NCBI GenBank assembly: GCA_015345905.1
Contig: JADDTR010000037.1
Coordinates: 87,880-151,879, forward strand
DNA: 64,000 bases
Direction: 5' to 3'
Source: Aotearoamyces nothofagi
Lineage: Eukaryota; Ascomycota; Leotiomycetes; Leotiales; Tympanidaceae
Shown: one piece after another, positions 1 through 12,316 of the stretch
Numbering within the stretch: position 1 is the first letter of the stretch
Layout of the letters: every line of letters starts with the position of its first letter
Translations under genes and position numbers: made by a program
The notes under the pieces: model-generated
The model's database searches: none
What the model was told of the DNA's origin: nothing
The model's input: the letters and a program-made list of their open reading frames with translations, nothing else

Positions 1-314
1 GGTAAATCTACTGCAAGGAGAGTCTTTTTAGGATCGATTCTCCTCGGGGTCTAATCGAGCAGAGAACCCGTCATTACGTCGCTCTAGTCCGAAGACACGC
101 TTGGGGACCACGCCGAGCCTTCAATCACGGGGCAAAGCCATTAACGAGCCATGCTTCGGGACAACGTGCCTTCATTCTCGCCTCGTGCTATACTATATGA
201 TATGCTACGGCTACTCGTGTCCCTTCGATTCAGGTACGCTTAAACGATACGCTTGCAAGAGCTCAGTCGCTGGTAGGGTGGTCTATGCTCGAGTAATTTA
301 TAAAGACGGCGATT
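1..314. other. Window edge, no gene seen
   Basis: Unique sequence downstream of the Hel2-like gene. Only short open frames without recognisable domains are present, so I call nothing here. Confidence 0.5.
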
Positions 315-2890
315 TCATCCCCATTGAACTAGGACCTGCTTCTTGCCTTTGTTTCCCTTCTTCTTGCTCTGGCCAGTAGAGGCCTCGCCACCTCCTGCAC
401 CTGCGTCGGCGCCCGCTGAGCCACTGCCACTCCCGTTCCCCCAGGAGAACGAATTGTCAGTTGATCTACCGGCATCCCGTCTCACCATCCCCGTTCCGTA
501 TCCAAAAATCGTGCTAGTCGGCTTCGCAGCTGGTGGCAGTGAAGGAAAAGCATCTGATCCAGGGCCCGCGACGTTCCGTAAGGTACCTCCAGATGCTGGT
601 CGCGTGGTAGGCGGTGTTGATCGTGCAGAGCTAGGGGTAGATGATGGGTTTGAGGATGCAGATGCAAGCCATGGCGTAGTTGTCGTACGACCTGGAAGTG
701 GACCAGCAGCTCGATTTGCGGCTGTCGATGCTAATGAACTTGATGCTGTGGGGGCGGTACCTGGCAAACCTGGAAAGGAGCTACCAGTCGATGAAGATGC
801 GGAGTTCCATGAGCCATTGCGAGACTGCGAGGAGCGAGAAGATTGTGCGGTAGAAGACTTGAGCTTGAGAACGCGGTTAGTACTTCTGGGGGGTGCTGAA
901 CGGGTTGTTGACGGGGTTGAGGAGGTGACTTGTGCCCAACCTAGTGGAAGCGAGTTGTTGCTCATGCCACTTGGCCCTGGGAGTGAGGGATAGTCTTCGT
1001 TAATTGCACGCCAATCATTCCAAGCTGTTCGTAGTGACTCGGCTTTAACTTTATCTTCATAAAGATCTGCGACATCACGGACGAGGGAGCCTAGAGAGGT
1101 CGATGATGTATCAGCGAACAGAGCGAAGAATGAGTCGATAAGAGCTGCAGCTGTGATTGCATTTGTTCGGAAGGCAGATATGGCGTTACGGAAATGTGCT
1201 AGCTTCAACTGGTCGTTCTGGAGCAGTAAGGTTGCCCGCTCGATGACTGCTGCGTGCCTTAACCTTCGAGCCTGTTCCTGAGGTGGAATATTGCTGTCCT
1301 GTGATAAATCTAAGGCCCCTACTCGAGGAATAACAACATCGACATGTGATGAAGGCCGAGGAGCAGTAATTGTAGGTGGTTCACGGGTTCCCGGAGGCAC
1401 TCGAGCTGCAGCCGGGGGTGCAGAACTCAACTGGCCACCGAATGTCCGTGTAGATATTGATTGAGCAGACTGGACTGCCATTTGACGCTGGAATGCCTGT
1501 TCATCCCGACGCATCGGCTGAGCGCTTGGAGGTGGTAGTGGGTCAGCATTGGGATCTCGGCCTCTTCCCCGACCCCGATTCTCACGCTGCGAACCACCAC
1601 CTTGTCTCTCTTGGTAATATGGTACACGGAGGCCATCAAATGATGCCATATCTACCATTCTCGCATCTCTCCTTACGTCCTTTGATAACGTGTTTCCATG
1701 CTCTTGTAGTTGATGCGCTTTCAAATCCATCTCGGATGGAAAGACGACGAATTTCTTTTCCAAACATTCTCGTTCGGGGCATAAGAAGTGGTCTTTCTTA
1801 AAATGTATCTCTAGGGAGTCATAGTTTAGGTAGTATTGAGGTTGCCTCCCTTCTCTTCTGTCACAGATGAAACACCTCTCATGTTTCGACCGACAATGAA
1901 CGTAGAGCTCATCATCTCCGTAAAATCGTTCACCACAAAATCCACACAGCGGATGGCCTTTGAAGCCGCTTTGATCGATGGCTCCAGGACTGTCATCTCC
2001 CTTTCTCATGTGCCGTTCAAGCTCTTTGTCCGTAAAGACTTCGTGTTCATGTGTAAACACCTTCTTATGCCTTGTACAAAGATCGCACATCTTCTTCTGA
2101 TGCACACTTCTGACATGTCGATGTAGATCTGGCCAACCAAGGCAAGCAACATCGCAGCTCGGATCCGGGCAGTTGTACCGCAACAGCAGTAAAGTATCTT
2201 CGACAATCTCTGTGCTTTCATACTTTATGCCAATATTTTCATCTGTACTAACAAGGTTGGCTCTAGTATAGTCCTCATATCGCTTTGTTGCATCATCTGT
2301 GAATATAACATACGGTGCTTCGCTCTGTAAGAGGAAGTTAGTGGCTGCATCCGAGCACGCAGAGTGGACCCAGTGCTTACCCTACAGTGTGCGCAATCCT
2401 TTGTCTTGTATAAAGCCCTCATTCGCAACGCACAGATATGACATGTCCGGTGATTGCATGGCGCAACAGAATAGTGGACGATAGGTGATGCGCAGATAAA
2501 ACAGATCTCACCCTCTGCATCTTCTTCGTCTACATCGTTCTGGGAGACCGGCTCTGGCTTTGTACCTCCCAAAGTTCTAGCACGAGACGCAACAGACTGC
2601 TCATCAGAGGTCGTAGGTTTTGAAGAGTGTGATGTCGAAGCCGATGCGCTCATGGTGTTCCTCTCTAGTCGGGTTTGAGTATTGCTTCCTCCTCTGTTAC
2701 CACGTCCTCGCCGGCCACCACGGTTCTCATTCTGGGTCGTCTCTCCCTCAGAAGCTCCAGATGCTCCTGCTGGGTTCCCTCGTCCTCTACCTCTCCCTCT
2801 TCCTCGCCCGCCTCGTGAGTTCTCTGTTCGGGGCCGATTAGGAGGGGTACTCTGGGAGTTTGACAGAGCTGTGTTATTGGTAGAAATCAT
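315..2890 (-). CDS. hel2: Hel2/ZNF598-type RING E3 ubiquitin ligase, 839 aa, 2 exons
   Basis: E3 ligase of ribosome quality control. The family marks collided ribosomes by ubiquitinating small-subunit proteins in the cytosol. Exons are 2890-2381 and 2324-315, with a 56-bp intron starting GTAAGC and ending TTACAG. Splicing joins the RING end CAHCR directly to SEAPYVIFTDD, a junction conserved in the family. Seen in the protein: an Arg/Gly-rich N-terminus (RGRGRGRG), a C3HC4 RING at residues about 130-169 (C130, C133, C145, H147, C150, C153, C166, C169), then a series of C2H2-like fingers in the order typical of ZNF598 (YNCPDPSC, MCDLC, LCGFC, RCFICD, FLCPERECLEKKF), and a long Ser/Pro/Gly-rich disordered tail. 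The start follows the only in-frame ATG before the RGG region. Length fits fungal Hel2 proteins. Long antisense open frames over the tail are shadows. Confidence 0.93.
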
Positions 2891-3490
2891 TGCGACCTCG
2901 TGTTCGGCAGGGCTCTACTGCCTCCTTCTCGATGAGACTTCGCAGCTGCCCTATGCACGTATTCGTTATATTCGAGTTAGTGGGTGCTCAGTGGCCGTCA
3001 AGGTGCAGTTCGGTTTTTTGTCCCGATTTCTGATGATATCTCGTCTAGTTCACGTGGGGTTGTGAATCGCTAAAATTGAAATTGCCGGCGAGGCTGACAG
3101 ATCGGAGGAAAACCATAAATGTCTGGAAAGATGACATAGCGCAAGGCTAGTTTATTACTGGTTGCATCAGATTTTTTATTATGAGAGTGCTCTTTGAGTT
3201 GTCGCCACCGGTCAAACCCATAGACACCGATTAATTGGTGGCGAGATGCCTGCAGAGCATACATGTCACGGGAAACCTAGGCGTTATTCGCACGCCATTA
3301 ACTTCTTTAATAATACCGTATTCATGGTCTACTATGCTAAGGAAATCCTCTGACTAGTAATTGCCGATATGCAAAGTTGCGAAGTATTGCAAACTTGTTC
3401 ATTAACGCCCACATCAACCTAGATGGATTTGCCAAACGTTTATCCGAACACCAATGCTGAATGCTGGCTAAGAATATAGCGTTAGGATAA
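2891..3490. other. Intergenic, upstream of hel2 and downstream of the SWIB gene
   Basis: About 600 bp holding the promoter and leader of the minus-strand Hel2-like gene and the 3' end of the SWIB gene. I see no gene, RNA or repeat. Confidence 0.5.
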
Positions 3491-4536
3491 CTATGACGGC
3501 GTCTCCTCTGCCTCAATAGGATACAACTGCTTTCCCAAGAGCTTATTCATAGTAAACATGTGAACTCTGTCTGACTTGAATACCAGATGCATCTTATCGT
3601 CGCATAGGATTTGGCGTTTGTCAGCCGGATCCTGAAGATCATTGGCCTTGATATGCTCCCAAATCTTTTTAACCACTTGAGGACGGGATAGCTATAAATG
3701 TTAATATATAAAATCGAAGTAAAAATCAATGCGGCCTACCTGAGTCTCTCCAACAAGCTGTGACAAGGGGTCCGAGAGAGCGTACTGTTTCTATAGACTA
3801 TTAGAAAGACCTTCCAGGTCAGGACCGGGCGTATACTCACGTGGAAACCGCCCTTTCTCACAACTTCTTTCTTTTCTCCATCTGTATTAAGTTCCATATC
3901 ACTATCATCATCCCCCTTAATCTTCGTGGCTGACTTCTTTTTCGGACTGCTTTTTTTCTTCCGTATCGCTACCGCCTTTTTGTTTACGCCTCCGCGTGTC
4001 GGTCTATTGCGACTATTCTCTTGAGCCTGAAGTAGAGCTGCTAGTTTCGCATCTGCGTCCGGATCTACCTTACGGGCCTTCTTCTTTGGAGGGCTAATAT
4101 CGATTTCCGAGTCGTCATTCGCAGTTGGGGGAGTTGGGGCCCCATGATTACCGTCTGAATCTCTTTTCGATGCCTTTTTTGTTGAACTATATGACACAGG
4201 AGCTGTTGATGGAGTGTTTTCTGCAATATTATCGAATCGGTCCATAATCAGGGCCTTCACGGCGCTCTGCAAAATAGTGTTAGAGTCAACAGTCGAAATT
4301 AGAGTGTGTTGCGAGATATGAAGAGCATACCTTGTGATCCGAAACATCGTGGCCAAGCCTCTCTTGTAATTGCTGTCGGATTTTCTTCTCTGATATGGTG
4401 CTGAGGTCGCTTTCTTTGAGGATTTCATCGATGATGATGCTGTACTTTGACGTCTGCTCCGATGTCACTAGAAGGATGATTAACAAAGTGCTGAGTGGTA
4501 GGTAAGTATTTGAAAGGAGAAGCACTTACAGTCCAT
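3491..4536 (-). CDS. DEK_C-SWIB domain protein (Uaf30/Tri1-like), 273 aa, 5 exons
   Basis: Chromatin or nucleolar protein of the SWIB/MDM2 family. Yeast relatives are Uaf30, part of the upstream activating factor for rRNA transcription, and its paralogue Tri1. Exons: 4536-4530, 4467-4331, 4266-3841, 3790-3740, 3691-3491, and the lengths sum to 274 codons. The first exon is only 7 bases (ATGGACT), so the start depends on splicing. Residues about 5-55 form a DEK C-terminal domain (SIIIDEILKESDLSTISEKK, then QQLQERLGHDVS). The middle is Lys/Ser/Asp-rich with nuclear-localisation-like KKKARK and RKKKSSPKKK runs. Residues about 195-270 form the SWIB fold (YALSDPLSQLVGE, RPQVVKKIWEHIK, DKRQILCDDKM, MFTMNKLLGKQLYPIE). 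Which of the two yeast proteins is the orthologue cannot be decided from sequence alone. Confidence 0.93.
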
Positions 4537-5311
4537 TCTGATGAAAGTGTCTTTCCTTAACCTGTGCGCTCGTTGCTATGCGAAGTTGTCGCGAGAATGT
4601 AGTATGGAAGGAAGCCTGAGACTGAAGGGAGAGTGAGGTAGGTACGGCGCAAAATTAGGGAGGTAAGATGATGGATTGCTTTCCCTTTCAGCAGTCGACC
4701 AGATCAAATAGGCGCATGAAGTTCTGCCGCGATAGTGAGTTTAATGGTGTTTGCTTCTACAATTGCTTGTAGTATTTAGAGTGCTTTCAGTGTCGCACAC
4801 AGATGTAGCTCGTCGCATTCGTTTCCAGGAATGTGCCAAATAGATAGTAATAGTTTAGAGAGATTTTATATAGATAGCTCTTGATTATTGCTATGATGAG
4901 GTCGGGATAACAAATGTGAGATATGGACGAGCGGGCATCATCGGCAAGGTAGATACTTGGTAAGGAAGTGGTAGGTCGGCTACGCCCGCATTTAGACCGA
5001 CTAGGATCTTGGTTCGCTAACTGCAGTTTGACAAGGCTGAAAAAAGCAAAGGTTTCGTTAGCATTTATGGTTTTGTTGAAGCCAGACCAGCTGCCATTTA
5101 TAGAGCACAATAGAAAGAATATCAAGAGTGAAGCCTCTTACTCGTCGAGACAAATAATCTATTTAAAATACAGGTCTGCAGCTCTATTTCTAATGTTATA
5201 AGTCGAACGCGACACAGACCGGCTTATTTATAAATCGTTACTATGCCCCGTATCCAGTCATACATGATGCAACTTCCGCATGCAATACTATTCTTTCAAT
5301 TACCCTCAAAG
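4537..5311. other. Intergenic, no gene seen
   Basis: Promoter of the SWIB gene and 3' flank of the Dnt1-like gene, both read on the minus strand. Short open frames here lack ATG context, domains or splice continuity. Confidence 0.5.
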
Positions 5312-8300
5312 CTACTGTTTGCCTAATAGCTTTCTGCGCAACTTTCCAAGATTAGTCTTGACAGTACCGGCTTTTCTCTCTCTCCTGTTTGAAGATAGAG
5401 ATTCCGAATCACTGTCACTCGCATCTGTTTCATCTAGAGACTCGTCATCTTCTTCATCTTCAGTTTCGATCGGCTCTTCTTTCTCGATCTGCTGCGCCTG
5501 CACTTCTGCGAGACGTTTCGCTTCAGTAGCTTTCATATTGGCTTCCTTGATATGTCGCTGCTGTGCAGTCAACCCACTAAGGGTTGGCTGAGATGAAGGC
5601 AACAAGATTCGAGATGGCACAACAAGCTTTGAGATTGATGTAGTTGAGTTTCTGAGGAGTTTTCCTTTACTCGCTTGATCCGATGAGAAGCCCGAATAGG
5701 TTGAAGCCAACTGGTCATCAACTTGGTCTTGCGTATCAGTGTCATCATCTGCCCGAGTCTTTTTCTGGACCGGGTGCTTCGGAAGACTTGGAGAAGAAGA
5801 CGCGTAAGTCTTAGCATTCTGTAGAGCAAGAGAAGTCGACTTAGTAGGTGGATAAATCGGGGTCATCTTCCGTTTTTGCTCTTGACTTGCTAAACCAACA
5901 GTCGTTTCATCTTTGGAAAGTGGATGTAGGACGGGATGGTTAGGAAGAATTGGAGAAGAAGGCGCATTGGTCCTGGGAAGCTGTGGAGTGAGAGAAGCTG
6001 ACTTAGTAGGTGGAGGAATTGGGGTCATCTTCCGCTTTTGCTCTTGATTCGCTAACCTAACAGTCGCTGCGCCTTTAGGCGTTCGATGTGCGTCATTGGA
6101 CGAAGTAGCCTTCAGAGTGGCACCAGGACCGGAATAGCCAACCGGCGAATGAGATTCTCTTGTTGGGGATTGAGAAACACTACTAGATGCAGACTTTGGT
6201 AGCATACTCTGGCTATCATCGTTGATGCTACTTCTGATTATGCTTGGAGTACCGGCTAGTCGAGGCGGGTTCATTTTCGATAAAGTATTCTTATCAGGTG
6301 TGGGCTCAGCTTCATCCGAGCTCGAGGCGTCGTTGACTTCTTTATCTGTGGATTCGTCGTCTACAGGGCTTTCGTCGGAAGATATGTTTACTTGATCAGC
6401 ATCGCTGACTTCTTCGTCTGTGGATCCTTCGTCTACAGAGGTTTGGTTGGAAGATAAAGTAACTAGACCAGTATCGTGTGATCCTGCTGGATTTCCTTTG
6501 CCTGTTTACAGACAATCATTAGTATTGCGAAGGCTGGAGCAGCTTAGGATAGTACTGCAGAAAGAGCCAAAAGTAGATGACACACCTTTTATTATATTCG
6601 ATTTCATATTTTGATTTATTTGTTTATTTGGCTTAGAGGTAGGATAATTTGGTGGCGCAATCTTTGCTTGCCTCAAGGCACTGCTACTTCTCTCTTTCAC
6701 ACTTTTCTTTGGAAGTATAGCTGGTGACGGTGAGAAATTCGACTTCCGTCCAAGCAAGGCTACGAGTAGGTTTCAGCAATAGTTCCTTCCGAGAAAGATT
6801 CAAAAACTTACGAGAGGATTTTGGAGCAGTTCGACCTGATTGTGAGCTTGTAGGTTCGTCTGCCCATGAGACGCTCCGGTTGCCCTTTGATGGGATTGGC
6901 ATTTGCGCTTCAATTCCGACCCCTATTGATGAATTTGCTTGTAGCGAGCTTGGAACGATCTGTGACCCAGATTGCGACTTTGAGATTGCCTCCTTTGCCT
7001 GATCTCGAGAGGGGTTATCGCTCACCGCAGGGTATTTTCGAGCAGAAGTAGGCAAAGCAACCGCAGAATCGAAATCCGGGGATTTTTGTTTGCTATTCCG
7101 TCTGACTCGCTCATTAGCTAGGGTGGTCATTTTACGACGTTTACTGTCATTGGTTAGATTGACCGCATTTTCCTGTGCTTCTTTGTCTTTCTCCGTCTCC
7201 CTGGCCTTAAGATCTGCCCTCATCTCTGCTTCTCTTCTAATCGTGTCATCACAATGCCGTTCTGTTCTAACATCGGCGTCCTCCTTTGCTTTTGCCTCGG
7301 CTTCTTGAGTGGCTTTGAGTGCTGCTTCACTTTGAACCCTTTCGCTCTCCTGACGCCTTGCCTGGGCCTCTAATTCCCGCCGAGCGGCTTCGTTCTCTTG
7401 AAGTTTTATCAATGCTTCAGTGTCACGCTTTTGCTTCTCGATGGCCTTGTTTTGCTGAGTCCGTTCAGCAGCCTTAATTGAATCCTCAAACAGACGTTCT
7501 TTCTCCTTTTCTTCGGCCCTCCGATTCTCTGCAGCTGCGGCTGCACGATGCCTTCTTTGCGTGTCTCCTGTCATCTGTTCGGGTACGGCGGAATTATTAC
7601 GCTGCGGATCTTCTCGGGACTTCTTCTCTAGAACTCCTGTATGCGGACTTTTCTTTGTTCCTCTCTTAGAATGCTCTGACATCGGAGAAAGGTTTTCGGG
7701 GGGGCTATGAACACCACCACTCATCACGTTTAGAGGTTCCGAATTTGCATCGAGAGCTATAGAGCCTAGTCTACTTGTATTGCTACGTTTATGTGGGCTG
7801 CTGTTGCCATTGATACCGCTCTCGTGACTTCTAGGTGTGGTATTGGCCCTAGCAGACCCGAAGGCTGTAACGCGACGCATTTGCATGAGACTGGTAGGAT
7901 CGTCTCGGTCTGTCTCGATATCATCATATACATCATCGGTTTCCGCTGATCGAGGGGCTCGACGTTGTCTGTTCCCATTAATGATTGGCTCTTCAACCGG
8001 ATGTTGCCGTTTCTTGCTTGAAGCCGGTCTGTTTCCATTAAATGTTTGTTGGCTCGCGGATATTGGAGTTGTGACATCTGTCGAGACTGATTGATCCCGC
8101 CCACTGGCTCGCCCAATATGATACGTTGCCTTAGTAAAAGATTCAGGGGCTGACTTTTGCTGAGCCGGCGTACGAGATCCGCGCAGTGATTGGGGGCTTT
8201 CAGCCTCAATGGTAGCCAGTGTGTCGATAGGCCGAGCCGTAGGAAGCTTCGGGGTTTGATGATCAGTCAATTGAGCTTTGCCAAATATAGAGGGAGAGTG

Positions 8301-9044
8301 AGGTTCTTGGGAAGAAAAATATGAAGGTTCAAAATCTAAGATAACAGAGGATCTTACATGAAACAAATCATTGCCCTCCTGCCTCTTTCTCTGATAAGTA
8401 GGAGTTTGTTGTGAGTCGGGAATTATCGTAGCTCCTATGGCAGCCTCTTGTGGTGGTTGAATTTCGCGCTCTGGTGATTCTCGTTCTAGTGATTGCATTG
8501 GCTGATCTGGGTCCAAGTGACGAGTTCGTTGTCGTTTTGCTGCGCGCCCTATGCTCCCCGGACTGATGGCAGTAGAATATCGCTTTGCAGCTGTGTCGTT
8601 GCTAGGCTGGACGCTCATACTTCTACTCCTGACATATTCTGGCGGTAGTGATTCTCGAATAGAAGTCCCTTTCACGATCCTAAAAACCTCATTGTCTGCA
8701 AAAACATCGCCAACCCGATCTCCCAGGTATAAATCAGCTCCGGAGGAGTCCTGCGACTTCGAAATCTCGAATAACCTGAAATTGTAGAAAAGACGTCAGT
8801 ACTGCTGAAGGAAGTGACAAGAAAATGATGTAGCTCACGACTCATTTGGGTAAATCTCCTGGTATCTTTTTTTCGCTTCAGCGCAAAGGTCCCGAAGTGG
8901 AAGATCTCTTAAGGGAAAACATTCACTCTTAGCAATAATGAAGGTATGCTTCGGAGGAGCACTGATGTTGGAGGCATCTTCTGGAGCAATTACCGCAACG
9001 CGAATCCTAAACCGATCATTAGCTGGTCTCGGAGGTGGTTCCAT
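5312..9044 (-). CDS. Dnt1/Net1-like nucleolar protein with N-terminal Cdc14-binding-type domain, 1177 aa, 4 exons
   Basis: The N-terminus (about residues 8-110: RFRIRVAVIAPED, SECFPLRDLPLRDLCAEAKK, YQEIYPNESLFEIS, GADLYLGDRVGDVFADN, VFRIV) looks like the Dnt1/Net1/Tof2 N-terminal domain. Those are nucleolar proteins that control Cdc14-type phosphatase and rDNA silencing. Exons are 9044-8839, 8775-6812, 6759-6586 and 6501-5312, and they sum to 1178 codons. The rest is low complexity: many SP/TP sites, KKR-type basic stretches, a charged Glu/Ala/Arg/Lys coiled coil at about residues 470-620, two tandem copies of a roughly 55-residue segment containing QEQKRKMTPI (DNA about 5750-6060), an acidic DE-rich stretch, and a basic end (KLRRKLLGKQ). 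Fast-evolving disordered proteins are normal for this family. The family call rests on the N-terminal domain alone, and Cdc14 binding is inference. Confidence 0.85.
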
Positions 9045-10618
9045 TGTTGAGCTATATCGTGCGCATAGTTCGCGCTCAAGTGCTGGCGGTATTAAATTAA
9101 GGTGAAGTGGAGATATAAGCCAAGGTATTTGAAGTGTTCCAAGATGGTGGAATAAAGTTCCCCAGAAATTTATTCTTAGAGCTCGAAGTTCCCGAAGAGC
9201 ACTTCACATGGCCCAAGCTTCACCGCGTCGCGCCTTGAGTTTCCGGTTCGCGACGGGGCAGCTCTCGCTCGCGCGCAGCTGCAATTGCGGCCCGGCTTGA
9301 TAAAGTCTACGTACGATTGAAGCAATCTGATAGATAAATATACGCACCCCAACCCCTAGCACCTTACCATCTTGCCAGGGAAAGCGGCATAAAACTGTTG
9401 CCGTTCACGATAAACGAGGATATTTAGGCATCTTCATCTAGTGTTCTGTACGTACACGGCTATTACGAGGATAAAGAATATAGGCTAGGATTTTCAGCTT
9501 GCATATCACTGTCGACGAGATTACTTTGGCAAACGCCTAGACAACGGTGCTGAAACAAAGGATGATCCCGGGAATCGGGTTGTTGGTGTAAATACGCATT
9601 AACAGGGGCGTAGCAATCATAATCCTCGAAAAAACAAACTACAAGAGCGCATCATTGGTAACTGAGGTACGGATGCACGATGCCGGGGCTTTCCATATTC
9701 GCTTTGCAGGAGGTCCAAGTAATAATGCAACATGGAGCGTAAAATTGCGTCTACTAAAGGGGCTGTAGGATATCCCATGGCTGCCTCGGGCTTTGCACTC
9801 TTGTAGGATTGGAATCAACGGCCATGGATGAGACCCTAAAACTCCAATAAGTGTAGCAGTAACGATGTTTTGTCTGAGGAGTGGCATCCATCGACAGTAG
9901 CACTGCAGAGACAGTCGTTTGTAAGTTCCCAATCCCTGTTCTCGGGTCGTCATGGTAGCAATCAATCTCAGTTCCAGATCGTGCTATCCCCGTGGCCGCT
10001 GCACTTTGCATGTCACGTGTGCCATTGCAAGAACCTGTCCCATTCTTACGTCCATTATCTCAATCTTTCAGCCTCGCCTTCGGACCGAGTAGACAGACAT
10101 GGCGGATTACAGGGCTGGGGCATGATATTTCTCTTATTGGTATGCACCCCAGGGTGCGCCGTGGTTGCTCAGTGGTACTTTGAGAGCAGCTCGCCCAGGT
10201 GATGTAGATATGTATATGGCAGCCTGAGTGCCTGGGGATATTCTCAGGCTCTGCAGCGACAGGCCCTCCTGATGTGCTGATCGCCGAATTTCTTTTCTGC
10301 CCGAGGCAGAAACTATCTTCCGAGACCGATCAGGCTGGGAGCGCTAGCTTTGTGTGCTCGGGTTTGGCGGCCGCAAATCGCAATGGCGATAAATATTTTT
10401 GGAGGGGTTACGAAAGTGACGAGTCATAGCAAACTATCTACAATTGTATCTCAATCAGCTCTCCTACAACAAACCTACTGCGCAGATAGTCGAGCTTAAA
10501 TACCCGCTTCGCTGTCTTCGTACTTTATTCTTGCTCGCACCTTCGTTTAGGACCGCCATTAGTAACTGGCCTTCTCGTGCAACCCTACTGTTGTGGTACC
10601 TGAAGACTCCTATCCACA
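9045..10618. other. Divergent promoter region between the Dnt1-like gene and HIS1
   Basis: About 1.57 kb between two genes read away from each other. It contains the HIS1 regulatory site listed separately and a GC-rich patch near 9.20-9.30 kb. No open frame here has domains, good start context or splice continuity. Confidence 0.5.
10421..10427 (-). promoter_or_regulatory. Gcn4/CpcA-type site (ATGACTC on the minus strand)
   Basis: GAGTCAT on the plus strand is ATGACTC on the minus strand, a match to the amino-acid-control element bound by Gcn4/CpcA bZIP factors. It lies about 190 bp upstream of the HIS1 start, a usual place for this element in fungal histidine genes. Binding itself is inference. 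Confidence 0.6.
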
Positions 10619-11839
10619 ATGGATCTTGTAAATCAGTAGGTCATCCTCTATTGAAAAGATGCCACAGACCTCCTTTTTGAATTCTCCAGCTAACGGGCCC
10701 ACAGCCTCGAGGGAAGGCTACTGTTCGCGGTGCCCAAGAGTGAGTAACTCCCATTCGCAACCTTTGACTGTCCACTCACTTCTTCTAAGAGGGTCGACTA
10801 CTTCAAGCTTCACTCAATCTTCTTGAGGGCGCCGATATTCAATTTAGACGGGAGTCACGACTGGACATTGCGCTCGTCAAGAACCTACCGATCGCGCTCG
10901 TCTTCCTTCCCGCCGCCGACATCCCAACTTTCGTCGGAGAAGGTCGGGTCGATCTAGGAATAACTGGGGCGGATCAAGTAGCTGAGCACGACGCAGGCGT
11001 AGCAGCATTAGCAAGAGAAAGAGCCGCGTCTGGGAAATCAACACCGATCGAAGATGAGGTACTTGAAATGGGCGTCGAGCAAGTCCTGGATCTTGACTTT
11101 GGAGCATGTAGATTACAAGTGCAAGTCCCGGTCCGAGGTCAATACATAACTCCAGCCGATCTTATTGGCAAGAACGTCGGCACGAGTTTTGTCCGGTTGG
11201 CCGAAGATTACTTTGCAAGGTTGGAGAAAGAGGCGGATATCCGTAATGGCGAAATACCATCAAAGAAGAAGCTCAGAACGAAGATTGTTGAGTTAAGCGG
11301 TAGCGTCGAAGCTGCCTGTGCACTAGGTGTTGCAGATGGAATTGTTGATTTAGTTGGTATGAGTGTTAAGCACTTAAAGAAGACCTCTGCTGACCTTTTG
11401 CGTAGAATCCGGAGAGACAATGAAAGCCGCTGGTCTAAAAGCCATAGACACTGTGGTCTCGAGTACAGCAATCCTCGTGAAGTCGCGGAACCCATCAAAC
11501 CCAGCAATGGTTGATCTGATTGCATCACGGATAAAGGGAGTTATTAGTATGTTTTACTGTCTAGCCCTCGGAATTTTTTGTGCATGAGCTAATTGAAATC
11601 CAGCTGCGCAAAAGTTTGTCCTATGCCAGTACAATGTCGAACGAACAAACCTGGCAGCAGTCAAGAAAGTAACACCAGGAAGACGTGCACCTACAATCAA
11701 CGCTCTAGAAGAAGAAGGCTGGTTGGCTGTGAGTGCTATGGTAGAGAAGAAGAGGATAGCAACGGTAATGGACGAGTTGACGAGGATAGGAGCCACAGAT
11801 ATATTGGTTTTGGAGATCGCAAATACTAGAGCGCCTTAG
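10619..11839 (+). CDS. HIS1: ATP phosphoribosyltransferase (histidine biosynthesis, first step), 331 aa, 5 exons
   Basis: Condenses ATP with PRPP to phosphoribosyl-ATP, the first and feedback-inhibited step of histidine synthesis, in the cytosol. Exons 10619-10635, 10705-10739, 10790-11356, 11406-11546 and 11604-11839 sum to 332 codons including TAG. The first two exons are very short (17 and 35 bases). They were placed because the spliced start MDLVNHLEGRLLFAVPKGRL matches the conserved N-terminus. Conserved blocks follow: RRESRLDIALVKNLPIALVF, LPAADIPTFVGEGRVDLGIT, FGACRLQVQVPV, the PRPP-site region ELSGSVEAACALGVADGIVD, and the C-terminal regulatory ACT-like part (RTNLAAVKKVTPGRRAPTI, ATDILVLEIANTRA). 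The long-form enzyme has its regulatory domain. An upstream ATGACTC site suggests cross-pathway control. Confidence 0.97.
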
Positions 11840-12316
11840 ATGTGATACTATAGGTTCCTCAGAGATAGAGATGCGTAGAGTTCCCTTGGATAAAATGTAC
11901 GTAGATCTACTATTAGTAATTGTTGCCGGCTTCCACATAGATAAAAGCATCTATCTAAATAGACCATGAAAACTGAATCAATTCTGCCTGCCAGTGTCAC
12001 GCTCCTGTTCAGTTGCAAGCTGTCACGGGGAGCCAGCCAGCCACTTCTACCTACACCCCTCTATGCGAAAGACGAGCGAGAGCGACTACGAGTACGGGTG
12101 AGTACGAGTTTACGGGCACTGCGGTTCAGCAAGGACGCAGCCCAGCCGTGTGGCGCGTACCGCACTAAGCATCGGGGGCCGAACATGCCGACTCCGAACC
12201 ACAGCCTTGCCAGCGTATTCATCAGCGCCAACTCACCCAGCTACATATAATCGTTATCTGGACATCCCCAGATATACCGATCTAATGTAACAGCATCAAA
12301 GAACTCCCCAGTCACA
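11840..12316. other. Intergenic, no gene seen
   Basis: About 480 bp between HIS1 and the two-TM gene, both on the plus strand. Nothing recognisable apart from ordinary 3' and 5' flanks. Confidence 0.5.

Noticed and set aside
343-993. 216-codon plus-strand frame
   Set aside because: Antisense shadow of the Ser/Gly-rich tail of the Hel2-like gene.
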